Notes: generated by a model not told the origin, from the sequence alone. Shown: positions 46,327 to 55,200, counted from the stretch's first letter. The stretch is DNA of 58,981 nt from Rubrivivax sp. (GCA_016789865.1 JAEUPC010000034.1:1-58981); one strand, 5' to 3'. Numbers and translations are program-made.

Positions 46327-47262
46327 ATGACCCACACTCCCGCCGCCGGCGGCCGCTGGCCGCCGCAGCCGCTGCAGCGCATCGTCTGCGGCACCGACTT
46401 CTCGCCGGCGGCCGAACGCGCGCTGGCGCGCGCCGCATTGTTCGCGCGCGAACATGGCGCGACGTTGGTGCCCGCGCACGTCATCGCCTCTTCCTTGTGG
46501 GACGACGCGTCGGCGCGCCTTGCCGGCCTGTTCGGCACCGACATGCCCGCGCCCGAGGCGCTGCAGGCGGCGGCCGTAAACCGGCTGCGCGAATGGGCCG
46601 CCGGCGCCGACCCCGACGAGCGATTTCGCTGCGAGCCGGCGGTGTGCGTGGGCCGTGCGCCGGCCGAACTGGCGCGGCTGGCCGCCGAGCCGCCGGCCGA
46701 CCTGCTGGTCGTCGGCGACCGCGGCGGCCACAGCCTGCGCGAACTGGTGCTGGGCACCACCGCACAGAAGCTGCTGCGCACCAGCCCCTGCCCGGTGCTG
46801 GTGGTCAAGCGGGCGGCCGAGCTCGGTTACGCCAACGTGCTGGTGCCGACCGATTTCTCCGAGCCTTCGCGCGCCGCACTGCGTGCCACCGCGGCGCTGC
46901 TGCCGCATGCGGTGCTGCATCTGGCCCACGCCTTCGAGCTGCCGTTCGACGGCATCGTGCGCGCCGATGTCAGCGAGGCCACACGCCGGCACTACCTGCA
47001 GCAGGCCGAACGCAACCTGCGCGCCGAGTTGCACGTGCTGGCCGACCAGTTGGGGCTGAGCGCGGCGCGCCGCGTGCTGCACGTGGCGCACGGCTACCCC
47101 GCCACCTGCATCGAACGCTGGGCCGAGCAGATGCGCGTCGACCTGGTGGCGCTGGCGGCGTTCGGCAAGTCGGGCCTGGAGCGCGCGTTCCTCGGCAGCG
47201 TCAGCCTGCATGCCGTGGCGCACGCCGGGTGTGACGTGCTGCTGCTGCGCGGCATCGAGTAG
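46327..47262 (+). CDS. Universal stress protein, tandem UspA domains
   Basis: This 311-residue protein has two UspA folds in series. The first starts RIVCGTDFSPAAERALARAA near residue 17. Its nucleotide segment is LLVVGDRGGHSLRELVLGTTAQ, read in two pieces, and the second starts NVLVPTDFSEPSRAALRATA near residue 172 and ends SVSLHAVAHAGCDVLLLRG. The G-x2-G-x9-G(S/T) pattern for ATP binding is kept in the first domain and weak in the second (AFGKSGLERAFLGS). ATG 46327 is preferred because GGAGG lies eight bases upstream. Position between an ion pump and Kef suggests control of ion homeostasis under stress. Confidence 0.93.
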   Translation: MTHTPAAGGRWPPQPLQRIVCGTDFSPAAERALARAALFAREHGATLVPAHVIASSLWDDASARLAGLFGTDMPAPEALQAAAVNRLREWAAGADPDERFRCEPAVCVGRAPAELARLAAEPPADLLVVGDRGGHSLRELVLGTTAQKLLRTSPCPVLVVKRAAELGYANVLVPTDFSEPSRAALRATAALLPHAVLHLAHAFELPFDGIVRADVSEATRRHYLQQAERNLRAELHVLADQLGLSAARRVLHVAHGYPATCIERWAEQMRVDLVALAAFGKSGLERAFLGSVSLHAVAHAGCDVLLLRGIE

Positions 47263-47290
47263 CGCCGGCGCGGGTGGGAAGGAGCCCAGG

Positions 47291-49021
47291 ATGGCGGGCG
47301 AAGTGGCGGGCGCACTGTCAGGTGCCGCGGGCACTTTCGGCGAGATCGCGCTGCTGCTGGGCGGCGCGGCGGTCGTCGGGGCGGCGGCGCAGGCGCTGCG
47401 CCAGCCGCTGATCGTGGCCTTCATCGTCGTCGGCCTGCTGGCGGGCCCCTCGGTGCTGGGCTGGGTGCGCTCGCTGGACGAGATCGACCTGCTGGCGCAG
47501 ATCGGCGTGGCGGTGCTGCTGTTCGTGGTCGGCCTCAAGCTCGACCTGCACCACGTGCGCCACCTCGGGCCGGTGGCACTGGCCACCGGCATCGGCCAGC
47601 TCGCCTTCACCATCGTCATCGGCTTCGCGATCGCCATTGCGCTCGGCCTGGGCGGCGTGGAGGCGCTGTACGTCGCGGTGGCGCTCACGTTTTCCAGCAC
47701 CATCATCATCGTCAAGCTGCTGTCGGACAAGCGCGAGATCGACTCGCTGCACGGCCGCATCGCGGTGGGCTTCCTGATCGTGCAGGACATCGCAGTGGTG
47801 ATCGCGATGCTGGTGGTGGGCAGCTGGACCGCCGGTGCCGACCCGGCGCTGGCGGCGCTGAGCGTGGCCGCGCGCATGCTGGGCGCGGTGGCCGCGGTGG
47901 GCTTGCTGATGCGCTGGGTGCTGCCGCCGCTGGTGGCGCGGCTGGCGCGCTCGCAGGAGCTGCTGCTGCTGTTCGGCATCGCCTGGGGCGTGGGGCTGGC
48001 GGCCGCCGGCGAGTTGCTGGGCTTCTCGCGCGAGGTGGGGGCCTTCCTCGCCGGCTTCTCGCTCGCCTCCACCCCGTACCGTGAGGCGCTGAGCACGCGG
48101 CTGACCACGGTGCGCGACTTCCTGCTCCTGTTCTTCTTCGTCGACCTCGGCGCCAAGGTCGACCTCGGCGCGCTGGCCGGCGACTTGCTGCCCGCGGCTG
48201 TGCTGTCGCTCTTCGTGCTCATCGGCAACCCGCTGATCGTGATGGCGATCATGGGCGCGATGGGCTACCGCAAGCGCACCGGCTTCATGGCCGGGCTGAC
48301 GGTGGCGCAGATCAGCGAATTCTCGATCGTCTTCGTCGCGATGGGCATCTCGCTCGGCCACGTCGACGCCGGCGCGCTCGGCCTGGTGACGCTGGTGGGG
48401 CTGGTGACGATCACCTGCTCGACCTACCTGATCCTCAACGCCGAGCGCCTGTTCGAGCGGCTCGAACCTTGGCTGGGAGCGTTCGAGCGCCGTGACCCCT
48501 GGCGTGAACGTGAAGGCGAGAGCGCCGGGCACGGCGCGCCGCAGGTGCTGGTGTTCGGCCTCGGCCGCTACGGCGCGCGATTGCTCGACCGGCTCGCCGC
48601 GCAGGGCCTGGCGGTGGCCGGGGTCGACTTCGACCCCGACGTCGTGCGCCGCCTGGTCGCGCGCGGGCTCGACGTGCGCTACGGTGACGTCGAAGATGTG
48701 CACCTGGTCGAGCAACTGCCGCTGCCGCACATCCGCTGCATCGTCAGCACGCTGCCGCAGCCCGAGGTCAACGCCCAGCTCGTGCAGACGCTGGCCGCCG
48801 CGGGCTATGCCGGCAGCACGGTGGTGACGGCGCACGACGAGGCGGACGGCGCGCGCGCCACGGCGGCCGGCGCACGCCACGTGCTGCACCCGTACCGCGA
48901 CGCCGCCGACCATGGTGCCGAGCAGGTGGCGGCGCTCGTCGGCGCCGCGCCCGCGAGCGGCGGCGCGCCGCCGCTGCCGGGCACCGCCGGCATGGTCGAA
49001 GCGATGGAGGCACCGCGATGA
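47291..49021 (+). CDS. Kef-type K+/H+ antiporter (CPA2) with RCK domain
   Basis: This 576-residue monovalent cation:proton antiporter of the YbaL/KefB/RosB type has twelve or so membrane helices with family segments LIVAFIVVGLLAGPSVLGW, LFVVGLKLDLHHVRHLG and FLLLFFFVDLGAKVD. The C-terminal RCK/TrkA-N domain, VLVFGLGRYGARLLDRLAAQ near residues 417-436, binds NAD(H) and gates the channel in this family. The ATG has GGAGC upstream. The next gene's ATG overlaps its TGA (ATGA), joining it to the flavoprotein. Confidence 0.95.
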   Translation: MAGEVAGALSGAAGTFGEIALLLGGAAVVGAAAQALRQPLIVAFIVVGLLAGPSVLGWVRSLDEIDLLAQIGVAVLLFVVGLKLDLHHVRHLGPVALATGIGQLAFTIVIGFAIAIALGLGGVEALYVAVALTFSSTIIIVKLLSDKREIDSLHGRIAVGFLIVQDIAVVIAMLVVGSWTAGADPALAALSVAARMLGAVAAVGLLMRWVLPPLVARLARSQELLLLFGIAWGVGLAAAGELLGFSREVGAFLAGFSLASTPYREALSTRLTTVRDFLLLFFFVDLGAKVDLGALAGDLLPAAVLSLFVLIGNPLIVMAIMGAMGYRKRTGFMAGLTVAQISEFSIVFVAMGISLGHVDAGALGLVTLVGLVTITCSTYLILNAERLFERLEPWLGAFERRDPWREREGESAGHGAPQVLVFGLGRYGARLLDRLAAQGLAVAGVDFDPDVVRRLVARGLDVRYGDVEDVHLVEQLPLPHIRCIVSTLPQPEVNAQLVQTLAAAGYAGSTVVTAHDEADGARATAAGARHVLHPYRDAADHGAEQVAALVGAAPASGGAPPLPGTAGMVEAMEAPR

Positions 49022-50349
49022 GCGCGCGCACGACGCAGCGCGCCATCGGCTGGCTCGCGCTCTATCTGCTGCTGGTGCTGGCGCCGGTGCTGCTGCTGGC
49101 TGACGCCGCGCGCACCCCGGGGCGAGGGTTCGCCTGGGACTTCTCGATGGCGCTGGGCTACGTGGCGCTGGCGATGTTCACGCTGCAGTGGGTGCTGATC
49201 GCGCGCTTCAAGCGCGCGACGGCGCCGTTCGGCATCGACATCGTCTACTACTTCCACCGCTACCTCGCGGTGGTGGCGCTGGCGCTGGTGGTGGTGCACG
49301 TGGCGTTGATCGCAGTGGTGCACCCGCAGGCCCTGGGCAGCGCCGACCCGCGCAGCGCGACAGCGCACATGTCGGCCGGCCGCGCCGCGGTGGCGCTGCT
49401 GGTCGTCGTCACGCTGTGGGCCCTGCTGCGGCAGCGCCTGGGCGGCGACTACGACCGCTGGCGCATCGCGCATGCGCTGCTTTCGGCGCTGGCGCTGGCG
49501 GCGGCGTTCTGGCACCTCTTCGGCTCGGGGCATTACCTCGACGCACCGTGGAAGCGAGCGCTGTGGGTGGCCTACGCGCTGGCCTGGGTGGCGCTGCTGC
49601 TGTATGTGCGCGCGCTGCACCCCTGGGCCATTGCGCGGGCACCGTGGCGCGTGCGCGAAGTGCGCCCCGAGCGCGGCCGTGTGTGCACGCTGGTGCTCGA
49701 GCGCGAAGATGGCCATGCGCTCGCTTTCGAGCCGGGCCAGTTCGCGTGGCTCACCTTGCGCGCCTCGCCGTTCGCGATGCGCGAGCACCCGTTTTCCATC
49801 GCCTCCAGCGCCGCCGACGGCCGGCGCGTCGAGCTGTCGATCAAGGCGCTGGGCGACTTCAGCACCGGCGTGCGCGACGTGCCGCCCGGCGAGCGCGCCT
49901 GGCTCGATGCGCCTTACGGCCACTTCAGCGTCGACCGCCACCCGGCGGCCGAGGGCTACGTGTTCGTGGCCGGCGGCATCGGCATCGCGCCGATGATGTC
50001 GATGCTGCGCACGCTGGCCGACCGCGGCGACCGCCGGCCGCTGCTGCTGATCTACGGCAACCGGGCCTGGGAGCGCGTGGCGTTCCGCGAGGAACTCGAG
50101 CAGCTCGCCAAGCGGCTCGACCTGAAAGTGGTGCACACGCTGATCGAACCGCCGCCCGGCTGGACGGGCGAGCGCGGCCTTGTCACGCGCGAGCTGCTGG
50201 CGCGGCACCTGCCGCCGGCCGCAGCGCTGGCGCGGCGCGAGTTCTTCGTCTGCGGGCCGACCGCGATGACGCTGGCGGTGGAACGCGCCCTCGGCACACT
50301 GGGCGTGCCGGCCGAGCGTGTGCACAACGAACTCTTCGACTGGGTGTAG
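49018..50349 (+). CDS. Ferric-reductase-like transmembrane flavoprotein (FAD/NAD oxidoreductase)
   Basis: This 443-residue membrane protein has two parts. The N-terminal ferric-reductase domain has about six helices with paired His for haem (FHRYLAVVALALVVVHVAL and RIAHALLSALALAAAFWHLF). The C-terminal ferredoxin-reductase domain has FAD motif EHPFSIASSA and NAD site GGIGIAPMMSMLRTLADRG near residues 320-338. It moves electrons from NAD(P)H across the membrane. It overlaps the Kef gene, and the cytochrome c gene starts 3 bp after its stop, so the cytochrome is a likely electron acceptor. Confidence 0.92.
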   Translation: MSARTTQRAIGWLALYLLLVLAPVLLLADAARTPGRGFAWDFSMALGYVALAMFTLQWVLIARFKRATAPFGIDIVYYFHRYLAVVALALVVVHVALIAVVHPQALGSADPRSATAHMSAGRAAVALLVVVTLWALLRQRLGGDYDRWRIAHALLSALALAAAFWHLFGSGHYLDAPWKRALWVAYALAWVALLLYVRALHPWAIARAPWRVREVRPERGRVCTLVLEREDGHALAFEPGQFAWLTLRASPFAMREHPFSIASSAADGRRVELSIKALGDFSTGVRDVPPGERAWLDAPYGHFSVDRHPAAEGYVFVAGGIGIAPMMSMLRTLADRGDRRPLLLIYGNRAWERVAFREELEQLAKRLDLKVVHTLIEPPPGWTGERGLVTRELLARHLPPAAALARREFFVCGPTAMTLAVERALGTLGVPAERVHNELFDWV

Positions 50350-50352
50350 ACC

Positions 50353-50757
50353 ATGCTTCGACAAACCCGTGCTCGCTGGCTGGCCGGCGCCACCGCCGCC
50401 GCGGTGGTGGTGGCCTCGGCCGCCTTTGCCGCCCTTCGCAACCTCGGCGGCGACACGGCCGCCAAACCGGCGCCGCCGGGCGCGGCCGCAGCGCCGACGG
50501 CGGCACAGGCCGCGGGCCGCGCCGCGTTCGAACGCCTGAAATGCATGAACTGCCACTCGGTGGCGGGCCAAGGCAACCCGGCCAACCCGCTGGACGGCGT
50601 GGGCGCGCGGCTGGACCGCGCCGCGCTGCAGGAGTGGACGCTGGGCACCGGCCGCGCCGCCGGCCAGCTCTCGGCGGGCGCCAAGCGGCAGAAGGCCGTC
50701 GCCGTGGGCGACGCCGAGCTGCCGGCGCTGCTGGACTACCTGGCGAGCCTGAAGTGA
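50353..50757 (+). CDS. Small class-I-like cytochrome c
   Basis: This exported single-haem cytochrome c of 134 residues has an N-terminal hydrophobic segment (residues 8-27), either signal or anchor. The haem site is CMNCHSVAGQ near residues 64-73. Beyond it I see no methionine in the C-terminal half (GAKRQKAVAVGDAELPALLD), where class I cytochromes normally supply the axial ligand. The sixth ligand is therefore uncertain and could be another residue or vacant. It lies next to a ferric-reductase-like flavoprotein, likely its redox partner. Confidence 0.9.
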   Translation: MLRQTRARWLAGATAAAVVVASAAFAALRNLGGDTAAKPAPPGAAAAPTAAQAAGRAAFERLKCMNCHSVAGQGNPANPLDGVGARLDRAALQEWTLGTGRAAGQLSAGAKRQKAVAVGDAELPALLDYLASLK

Positions 50758-50767
50758 GGCCGCGCCG

Positions 50768-50881
50768 ATGGGTGAACGCCGCGTGTGCATCGACCTCGCG
50801 CTGCAAGGCGGCGGCGCGCATGGCGCGTTCACCTGGGGCGTGCTCGACCGGATGTTCGGCGGGGAGCGCATCGAGATCGAG
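50768..50881 (+). pseudogene. Patatin-like phospholipase, N-terminal remnant
   Basis: The 38 codons from ATG 50768 spell the family opening of patatin-like phospholipases: DLALQGGGAHGAFTWGVLDR, then RIEIE. In intact members the GxSxG nucleophile follows within ten residues. Here the frame runs instead into unrelated sequence and then into the TerB-like gene, so about 90% of the gene is missing. The fragment lacks any catalytic residue. Confidence 0.8.
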
Positions 50882-50962
50882 CGTGCGCAATGCGGGTCCT
50901 TGCCCCACCTTCGCAGAATGCGCTTTCCTTGCCTTGCACCGCCCACCCCCGGAGGATCCGCG

Positions 50963-51892
50963 ATGACCCTTGCCACCAGCAGCCACGACGAAAGCGCCGC
51001 GCGCGTGCTGGCGTTGATGACCGCCGCCAACGGCCGCGTCAAGGACTGCGAGTTGCAGACCCTTGCGCGCCTGGACGCCTTCGGGCAGCTGGGCGTCAGT
51101 CGCCATCGCTTTCTGCACCTTGCGCAGCGCGCCCTGGACGACGTGGGCGGCCGCATGGCCGAACGCGGCTCGCTGCACGTGGCCGACCTGCTGTATCTGG
51201 ACCACCTGCTCGAAGGTGTGCACGACCGCCGCCAGCGACTGCTGGTGTGCCAGCTGGCAGGCGCGGTCATCGCCGCCGATGGCCGGATCAGCCCTGCCGA
51301 ACGCGACGCCTACGGCCGCCTGCGGGCCCGCTGGCGGCTGGGCGAGCCGACGACGGCCTTGCCGGCGGCCCGGCTGCGCCCGCTGGCCCCGCGCGGCGCC
51401 CACCCGCTTCACCGTCACCCTGCGCCTGGCAGGCCCATTCGACTCGCAGAAGGAAACGCGACGATGAAAACTGCCGCCCATCGGCCCCACGACGAGAGCG
51501 CCGCGCGCGTGCTGGCCTTGATCGTCTCGGCCAATGGCCACCTCGATGCACGCGAGCTGGGCCGGCTGGGCGAACTGGGCGCCTTTGCGCTGCTGGGCCT
51601 CAGCCGCAAGCGCTTCGAGGCGCTCGCGTCGGCTTGCCTGCGCGACGTCGGTACGCATCTGGGGGAGTGCAGCTGGCTGCGCGCGAGCGAGATGCGCTAC
51701 ATCGACGACCTGCTCGATGCGGTGGCCGACCCGGCAACGCGGCTGCTCGTTTGCCGCCTGGCCGCCGCGGTGGTCACTGCTGACGGACGGGTGAGCGAAG
51801 ACGAACGCCTCGTCTACCAGCACATGCTGATGCGCTGGCACATCGACGACCAGATGGTGACGCGGGCGATTCTCGACGCGGGCGCGGCCTGA
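50963..51892 (+). CDS. Tandem TerB-like protein
   Basis: One open frame of 309 residues holds two copies of a helical TerB/DUF533-type domain: HDESAARVLALMTAANGRVK near residue 8 and HDESAARVLALIVSANGHLD near residue 175. Each has LLVCxLAGAVIAADGRI-type acidic-helix segments ending in SPAERDAYGR or SEDERLVYQH. ATG 50963 has GGAGGA upstream. A second ATG at 51464 with AGAAGGAAA upstream could start copy 2 as a separate gene; the link (51340-51463) looks like read-through past a lost stop rather than a designed linker. TerB proteins are linked to metal and stress responses. No Ter neighbours are present. Confidence 0.8.
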   Translation: MTLATSSHDESAARVLALMTAANGRVKDCELQTLARLDAFGQLGVSRHRFLHLAQRALDDVGGRMAERGSLHVADLLYLDHLLEGVHDRRQRLLVCQLAGAVIAADGRISPAERDAYGRLRARWRLGEPTTALPAARLRPLAPRGAHPLHRHPAPGRPIRLAEGNATMKTAAHRPHDESAARVLALIVSANGHLDARELGRLGELGAFALLGLSRKRFEALASACLRDVGTHLGECSWLRASEMRYIDDLLDAVADPATRLLVCRLAAAVVTADGRVSEDERLVYQHMLMRWHIDDQMVTRAILDAGAA

Positions 51893-51945
51893 TCCGGGAG
51901 TCCGGACGACCGGAATCGTGGCGGGCGTTGGACTTCGATTCGAGC

Positions 51946-52017
51946 GCCCAGCTGCCGGGCAGCACGGCGCTGGACCTGCTGCACCATGCCGCGTGCGACG
52001 TGCTGGTTGTGGCGTGA
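51946..52017 (+). pseudogene. Universal stress protein, C-terminal remnant
   Basis: In one frame, the sequence ending at the TGA 52015-52017 reads LPGSTALDLLHHAACDVLVV, the conserved last strand and helix of UspA proteins (compare LGSVSLHAVAHAGCDVLLLRG at the end of the USP at 46327-47262). No start codon, ATP-binding loop or earlier domain precedes it, so it is a 3' fragment. Confidence 0.65.
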
Positions 52018-52044
52018 AGGTGGCCGCCGGCTCTGCGGGCTGTC

Positions 52045-52617
52045 TCAGGCCGGCGGCGGCCCGCGCTGCGCGCGCCGTCGCCGCCTGCGCACGGCCACGC
52101 CGGCGATCCACAGCGCGTGCACCGCGGCCCAGGCGAACACGGCGCCGACGCTGGCGAACACCAGCAGCCCCAGCATCAGCGGCTTGCCGATGGCCAGCAC
52201 GCGCGCCGACCAGCTCTCGTCGCCGGGCTCGGCGGCCATCTGCTCCGACCAGGTCTCGGCCCGCGCGCGTGCCTGCTCGGCGTCGACGCGCTCGCCCAGC
52301 AGCGCGCTGCCGGTCTGGTAGGCCGCCACCCCGATCGGCACATAGGTGAAGGGGTTGGAGACCAGCGTCGCCACCGCGGCCACCGGCAGGTTGGCGCGCA
52401 GCAGCAGCGCCGCCGCCGCCGCGGCCGCGATCTGCAGCACCGGGATCAGGAAGCCGAAGAACACGCCGATGGCCGCGCCGGCGGCGACGCGGTGGCGCGT
52501 CAGGTGCCACAGCCAGGGGCGATCCAGCAGCGGCCGCAGCCAGCGCAGCGAGGGCGAGGCCTGCAGCCGCTCGGCGCTGGGCAGGTAACGTCGGAAGCGC
52601 TCGCGCATGGTGCGCAT
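52045..52617 (-). CDS. DUF2062 family membrane protein
   Basis: This 190-residue inner-membrane protein has the DUF2062 core: HRVAAGAAIGVFFGFLIPVL near residues 41-60, then LVSNPFTYVPIGVAAYQTGS, and a C-terminal helix pair ending in an Arg-rich tail. Function of the family is unknown. ATG 52617 is used (GAGG upstream); 52608 would remove three residues. It is divergent from the Na/Pi cotransporter with only 21 bp between starts, so both promoters must overlap neighbouring sequence. Confidence 0.88.
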   Translation of the reverse strand: MRTMRERFRRYLPSAERLQASPSLRWLRPLLDRPWLWHLTRHRVAAGAAIGVFFGFLIPVLQIAAAAAAALLLRANLPVAAVATLVSNPFTYVPIGVAAYQTGSALLGERVDAEQARARAETWSEQMAAEPGDESWSARVLAIGKPLMLGLLVFASVGAVFAWAAVHALWIAGVAVRRRRRRAQRGPPPA

Positions 52618-52638
52618 CTTGCCTCGACGAAACACCCG

Positions 52639-54246
52639 ATGAGCGAATGGCCATTGCTGTTGGCGAGCACCGCGGGCGGCGTCGGCCTGTTCCTGCTGGG
52701 CATGCAGCTGATGACCGACGGGCTCAAGCTGGCCGCCGGCCGCCAGCTCGAACAGCTGCTCGCGGCGGCCACACGCAGCCGCGCCCGCGCGCTCGCCGCG
52801 GGCGCGGCAGTGACGGCGCTGGTGCAGAGCTCGAGCGCGGTCACCGTGGCCACCATCGGTTTCGTCAACGCCGGGTTGATGAACCTGGCGCAGTCGCTGT
52901 GGGTGCTGTTCGGCGCCAATGTCGGCACCACGATGACCGGCTGGCTGGTCGCGCTGGTCGGCCTGAAGCTGAAGGTGGAGGTGCTGGCGCTGCCGCTGGT
53001 GGGCGTGGGCATGGCGCTGCGGCTGGCCGGTGGCGAGCGGCGGCGCGGCGCGCTGGGGCAGGCGCTGGCCGGCTTCGGCGTGCTGTTCGTGGGCATCGGC
53101 GTGCTGCAGCAGGCCTTCACCGGCATCGCCGCCACGGTGCAGCTGCCCGAGGGGGCCGGGCCGTGGGCCGTGCTCGCCCAGCTGGGCATCGGGTTCCTGC
53201 TGACGACGTTGATGCAGTCGTCCAGCGCGGCGCTGACCGTGGCGCTGTCGGCGGCTGCCGGCGGGCTGCTGTCGGCGCAAGGCGCCGCGGCGGTGGTCAT
53301 CGGCGCCAACGTGGGCACCACCGTGACCGCGGTGCTCGCGGCCGTGGGGGCGACCGCGAACGCCAAGCGCGCCGCCGCCGCACATGTGCTGTTCAACGTC
53401 ATCACCGGTGCGGTGGCGCTGGCGCTGCTGCCCTGGCTCGTGGCGGCGCATGCGGCGCTGCGCGAGGCGCTGGGCGCGACGCCCGACCCGGCGGCCAAGC
53501 TGGCCGCGTTCCACACCGCCTTCAACGTGCTGGGCGTGCTGCTGATGTGGCCGCTGGCCGCCGGGCTGACGCGCTGGCTCGAGGCACGCTGGCGGGGCCC
53601 GGAAAGCGACGAAGGGCGACCGCGCCACCTGGACCGCAACGTGCTGGGCGTACCCACGCTGGCCCTCGATGCGCTGGAACGCGAGCTGGCGCGGTTGCTG
53701 GCGCTGTCGGCACGCATCGTGACGCGCGTGTTCGAAGGTGACACCGTCGCCGCGATCGAACCGCAGTCGCAGGCCGCCGAGCGACTGCGCCGCGCAGTGG
53801 CCGAGTTCGTCGTGCAAGTGGGGCGCCAGGGGCTGCCCGAAAGCGCAGCGAGGCGGCTGCCCGAGTTGCTGCGTTCGGCCCGCCATGCCGAGGTCGCGGT
53901 GCAGGCGGCGCTGGAGGCCGCCGGCGCCACACCGCCGCCGTCGGCAGGGCCCGACGCTCAAGCGTGGCAGGCTTTCCGCGCGGCGGCGTTCGCCGTCATG
54001 CGCGGTGGCGAGGCCGCGACCCGTGCCGAGCCCGAGTTGGAACGCTGCTACGAGCGGCTCAAGGCCCGGTTGCTGCAGGCCGCCAGCATGGCGCGCACGG
54101 CCCTCGACCAAGCCGATGCGGCACTGGAGCGCGCCAGCGACTTGCACCGCGCGGTGCGGCAACTGGCCGACGGCTGGCGATTTCTGCGCTCGGCCCGAGA
54201 GCCGGGCGATGCCGGCCCGGCCGACCCGGGCGTCAATGCGCCATGA
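52639..54246 (+). CDS. Na/Pi cotransporter family protein with PhoU-like tail
   Basis: This 535-residue membrane protein of the NptA type has two inverted Na/Pi repeats, each with the QSSSA signature: TALVQSSSAVTVATIGFVNA near residues 56-75 and TTLMQSSSAALTVALSAAAG near residues 192-211. The C-terminal 190 residues are a PhoU-like helical domain. In this family it imports or exports phosphate with sodium. ATG at 52639 begins MSEWPLLLAS. The 3' end overlaps the converging USP gene by 14 bp. Confidence 0.93.
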   Translation: MSEWPLLLASTAGGVGLFLLGMQLMTDGLKLAAGRQLEQLLAAATRSRARALAAGAAVTALVQSSSAVTVATIGFVNAGLMNLAQSLWVLFGANVGTTMTGWLVALVGLKLKVEVLALPLVGVGMALRLAGGERRRGALGQALAGFGVLFVGIGVLQQAFTGIAATVQLPEGAGPWAVLAQLGIGFLLTTLMQSSSAALTVALSAAAGGLLSAQGAAAVVIGANVGTTVTAVLAAVGATANAKRAAAAHVLFNVITGAVALALLPWLVAAHAALREALGATPDPAAKLAAFHTAFNVLGVLLMWPLAAGLTRWLEARWRGPESDEGRPRHLDRNVLGVPTLALDALERELARLLALSARIVTRVFEGDTVAAIEPQSQAAERLRRAVAEFVVQVGRQGLPESAARRLPELLRSARHAEVAVQAALEAAGATPPPSAGPDAQAWQAFRAAAFAVMRGGEAATRAEPELERCYERLKARLLQAASMARTALDQADAALERASDLHRAVRQLADGWRFLRSAREPGDAGPADPGVNAP

Positions 54247-55105
54247 GCAAAGGCACGTTCATCGCCCGCAGCATCGAGCGCGTGACGCCGCCCAGGATCC
54301 ACTCCAGCGCGCGCGGCCGGCCGTAGCCGCCCATCACGACCAGATCGGCGTCGATCTCGGCGGCGCGCAAGAGCACGCCATGGGCGACCTGCGCGTCCGC
54401 GCCGGTGTCGCGCTGCACGCGGTCGACCGCATCGGCGACGGGAATCTCGTGCCGCTGCAGCGTGCAGGCCACGCCGTGCCTTTGCAGATGGGCCTGCGTG
54501 GCCATCAGCAGCGGCGCCGTGCGCGGCGATTCGCCGCCCATGTGCAGCAGTTCCACCGCCGCGGCGCGCTGCAGCAGCGGCAGCGCGTCGCGCAGCGCAC
54601 GCGCGCATTCGCGCTTGGGTGCCCAGGCCACCAGCACGCGGTGGCCGGCGCTGGGCAGCGCGCCCTTGCGCCCGCTCATCTGCCGCGGCACGATGAGCAG
54701 CGGGCAGCCGGCGGCCATCAGCAGCTTCTCGGGCAGTTCGCGGCCGTGCCCGGCGGGCGGTGCGTCCTGGCCCTGGGCGACGACGAGCAGATCGGCGCTC
54801 AGTGAACGCGCGGTCAGCGCCTGCAGCGCCTCGCCGTGCTCGACCGTCAGCGGCGCGCCGCCCAGCAGCGGCTCGGCACCCGCGCGCGCACGCAGCTCGC
54901 GCTCGCGGCGCTCCTGCACCGACACCTGCTCGGCCACCGCGGCGGCCTCGGCCGAGATGAAGGCCCCCAGCGGCGTGGGGTCGACGGCGTACACCGCGCT
55001 CAGCCGCGCGCCGTGTTCGGAGGCAACGGCCATGGCAATGCGCAAGACCCCGGCGCTGTCGGGGCTGTCGTTCACGTGCGCGATCACGTCGTGGATGGCG
55101 TTCAT
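54233..55105 (-). CDS. Universal stress protein, tandem UspA domains
   Basis: This second tandem USP has 290 residues. Its opening is DVIAHVNDSPDSAGVLRIAM, the first domain ends SADLLVVAQGQDAPPAGHGR and MAAGCPLLIVPRQM, and the second runs from RVLVAWAPKRECARALRDAL to the clear ATP motif VVMGGYGRPRALEWILGG near the C-terminus. Only the second domain keeps the G-x2-G-x9-G pattern. Its stop lies inside the 3' end of the Na/Pi gene on the other strand. Upstream lie a near-FNR palindrome (55156-55169) and a strong hairpin. Confidence 0.92.
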   Translation of the reverse strand: MNAIHDVIAHVNDSPDSAGVLRIAMAVASEHGARLSAVYAVDPTPLGAFISAEAAAVAEQVSVQERRERELRARAGAEPLLGGAPLTVEHGEALQALTARSLSADLLVVAQGQDAPPAGHGRELPEKLLMAAGCPLLIVPRQMSGRKGALPSAGHRVLVAWAPKRECARALRDALPLLQRAAAVELLHMGGESPRTAPLLMATQAHLQRHGVACTLQRHEIPVADAVDRVQRDTGADAQVAHGVLLRAAEIDADLVVMGGYGRPRALEWILGGVTRSMLRAMNVPLLMAH

Positions 55106-55155
55106 GGCAGGCGCTCCTTCACGGCGCAGTCTGCCGACGCAGCGGCGCGCGGCCG

Positions 55156-55200
55156 TTGAGCCTGAGCAAGCCCGATGCCGTTTTGGCGACCTCGGGCTTG
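55156..55200. promoter_or_regulatory. Near-FNR box and hairpin between the USP and fliR
   Basis: TTGAGCCTGAGCAA (55156-55169) differs from TTGA-N6-TCAA by one base and lies about 50 bp upstream of the USP start. It overlaps a strong hairpin: CAAGCCCGA (55167-55175) pairs with TCGGGCTTG (55192-55200), with a small inner GCC/GGC stem. The hairpin may end the upstream fli transcript or the USP leader; it lacks a T-run. Confidence 0.4.
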
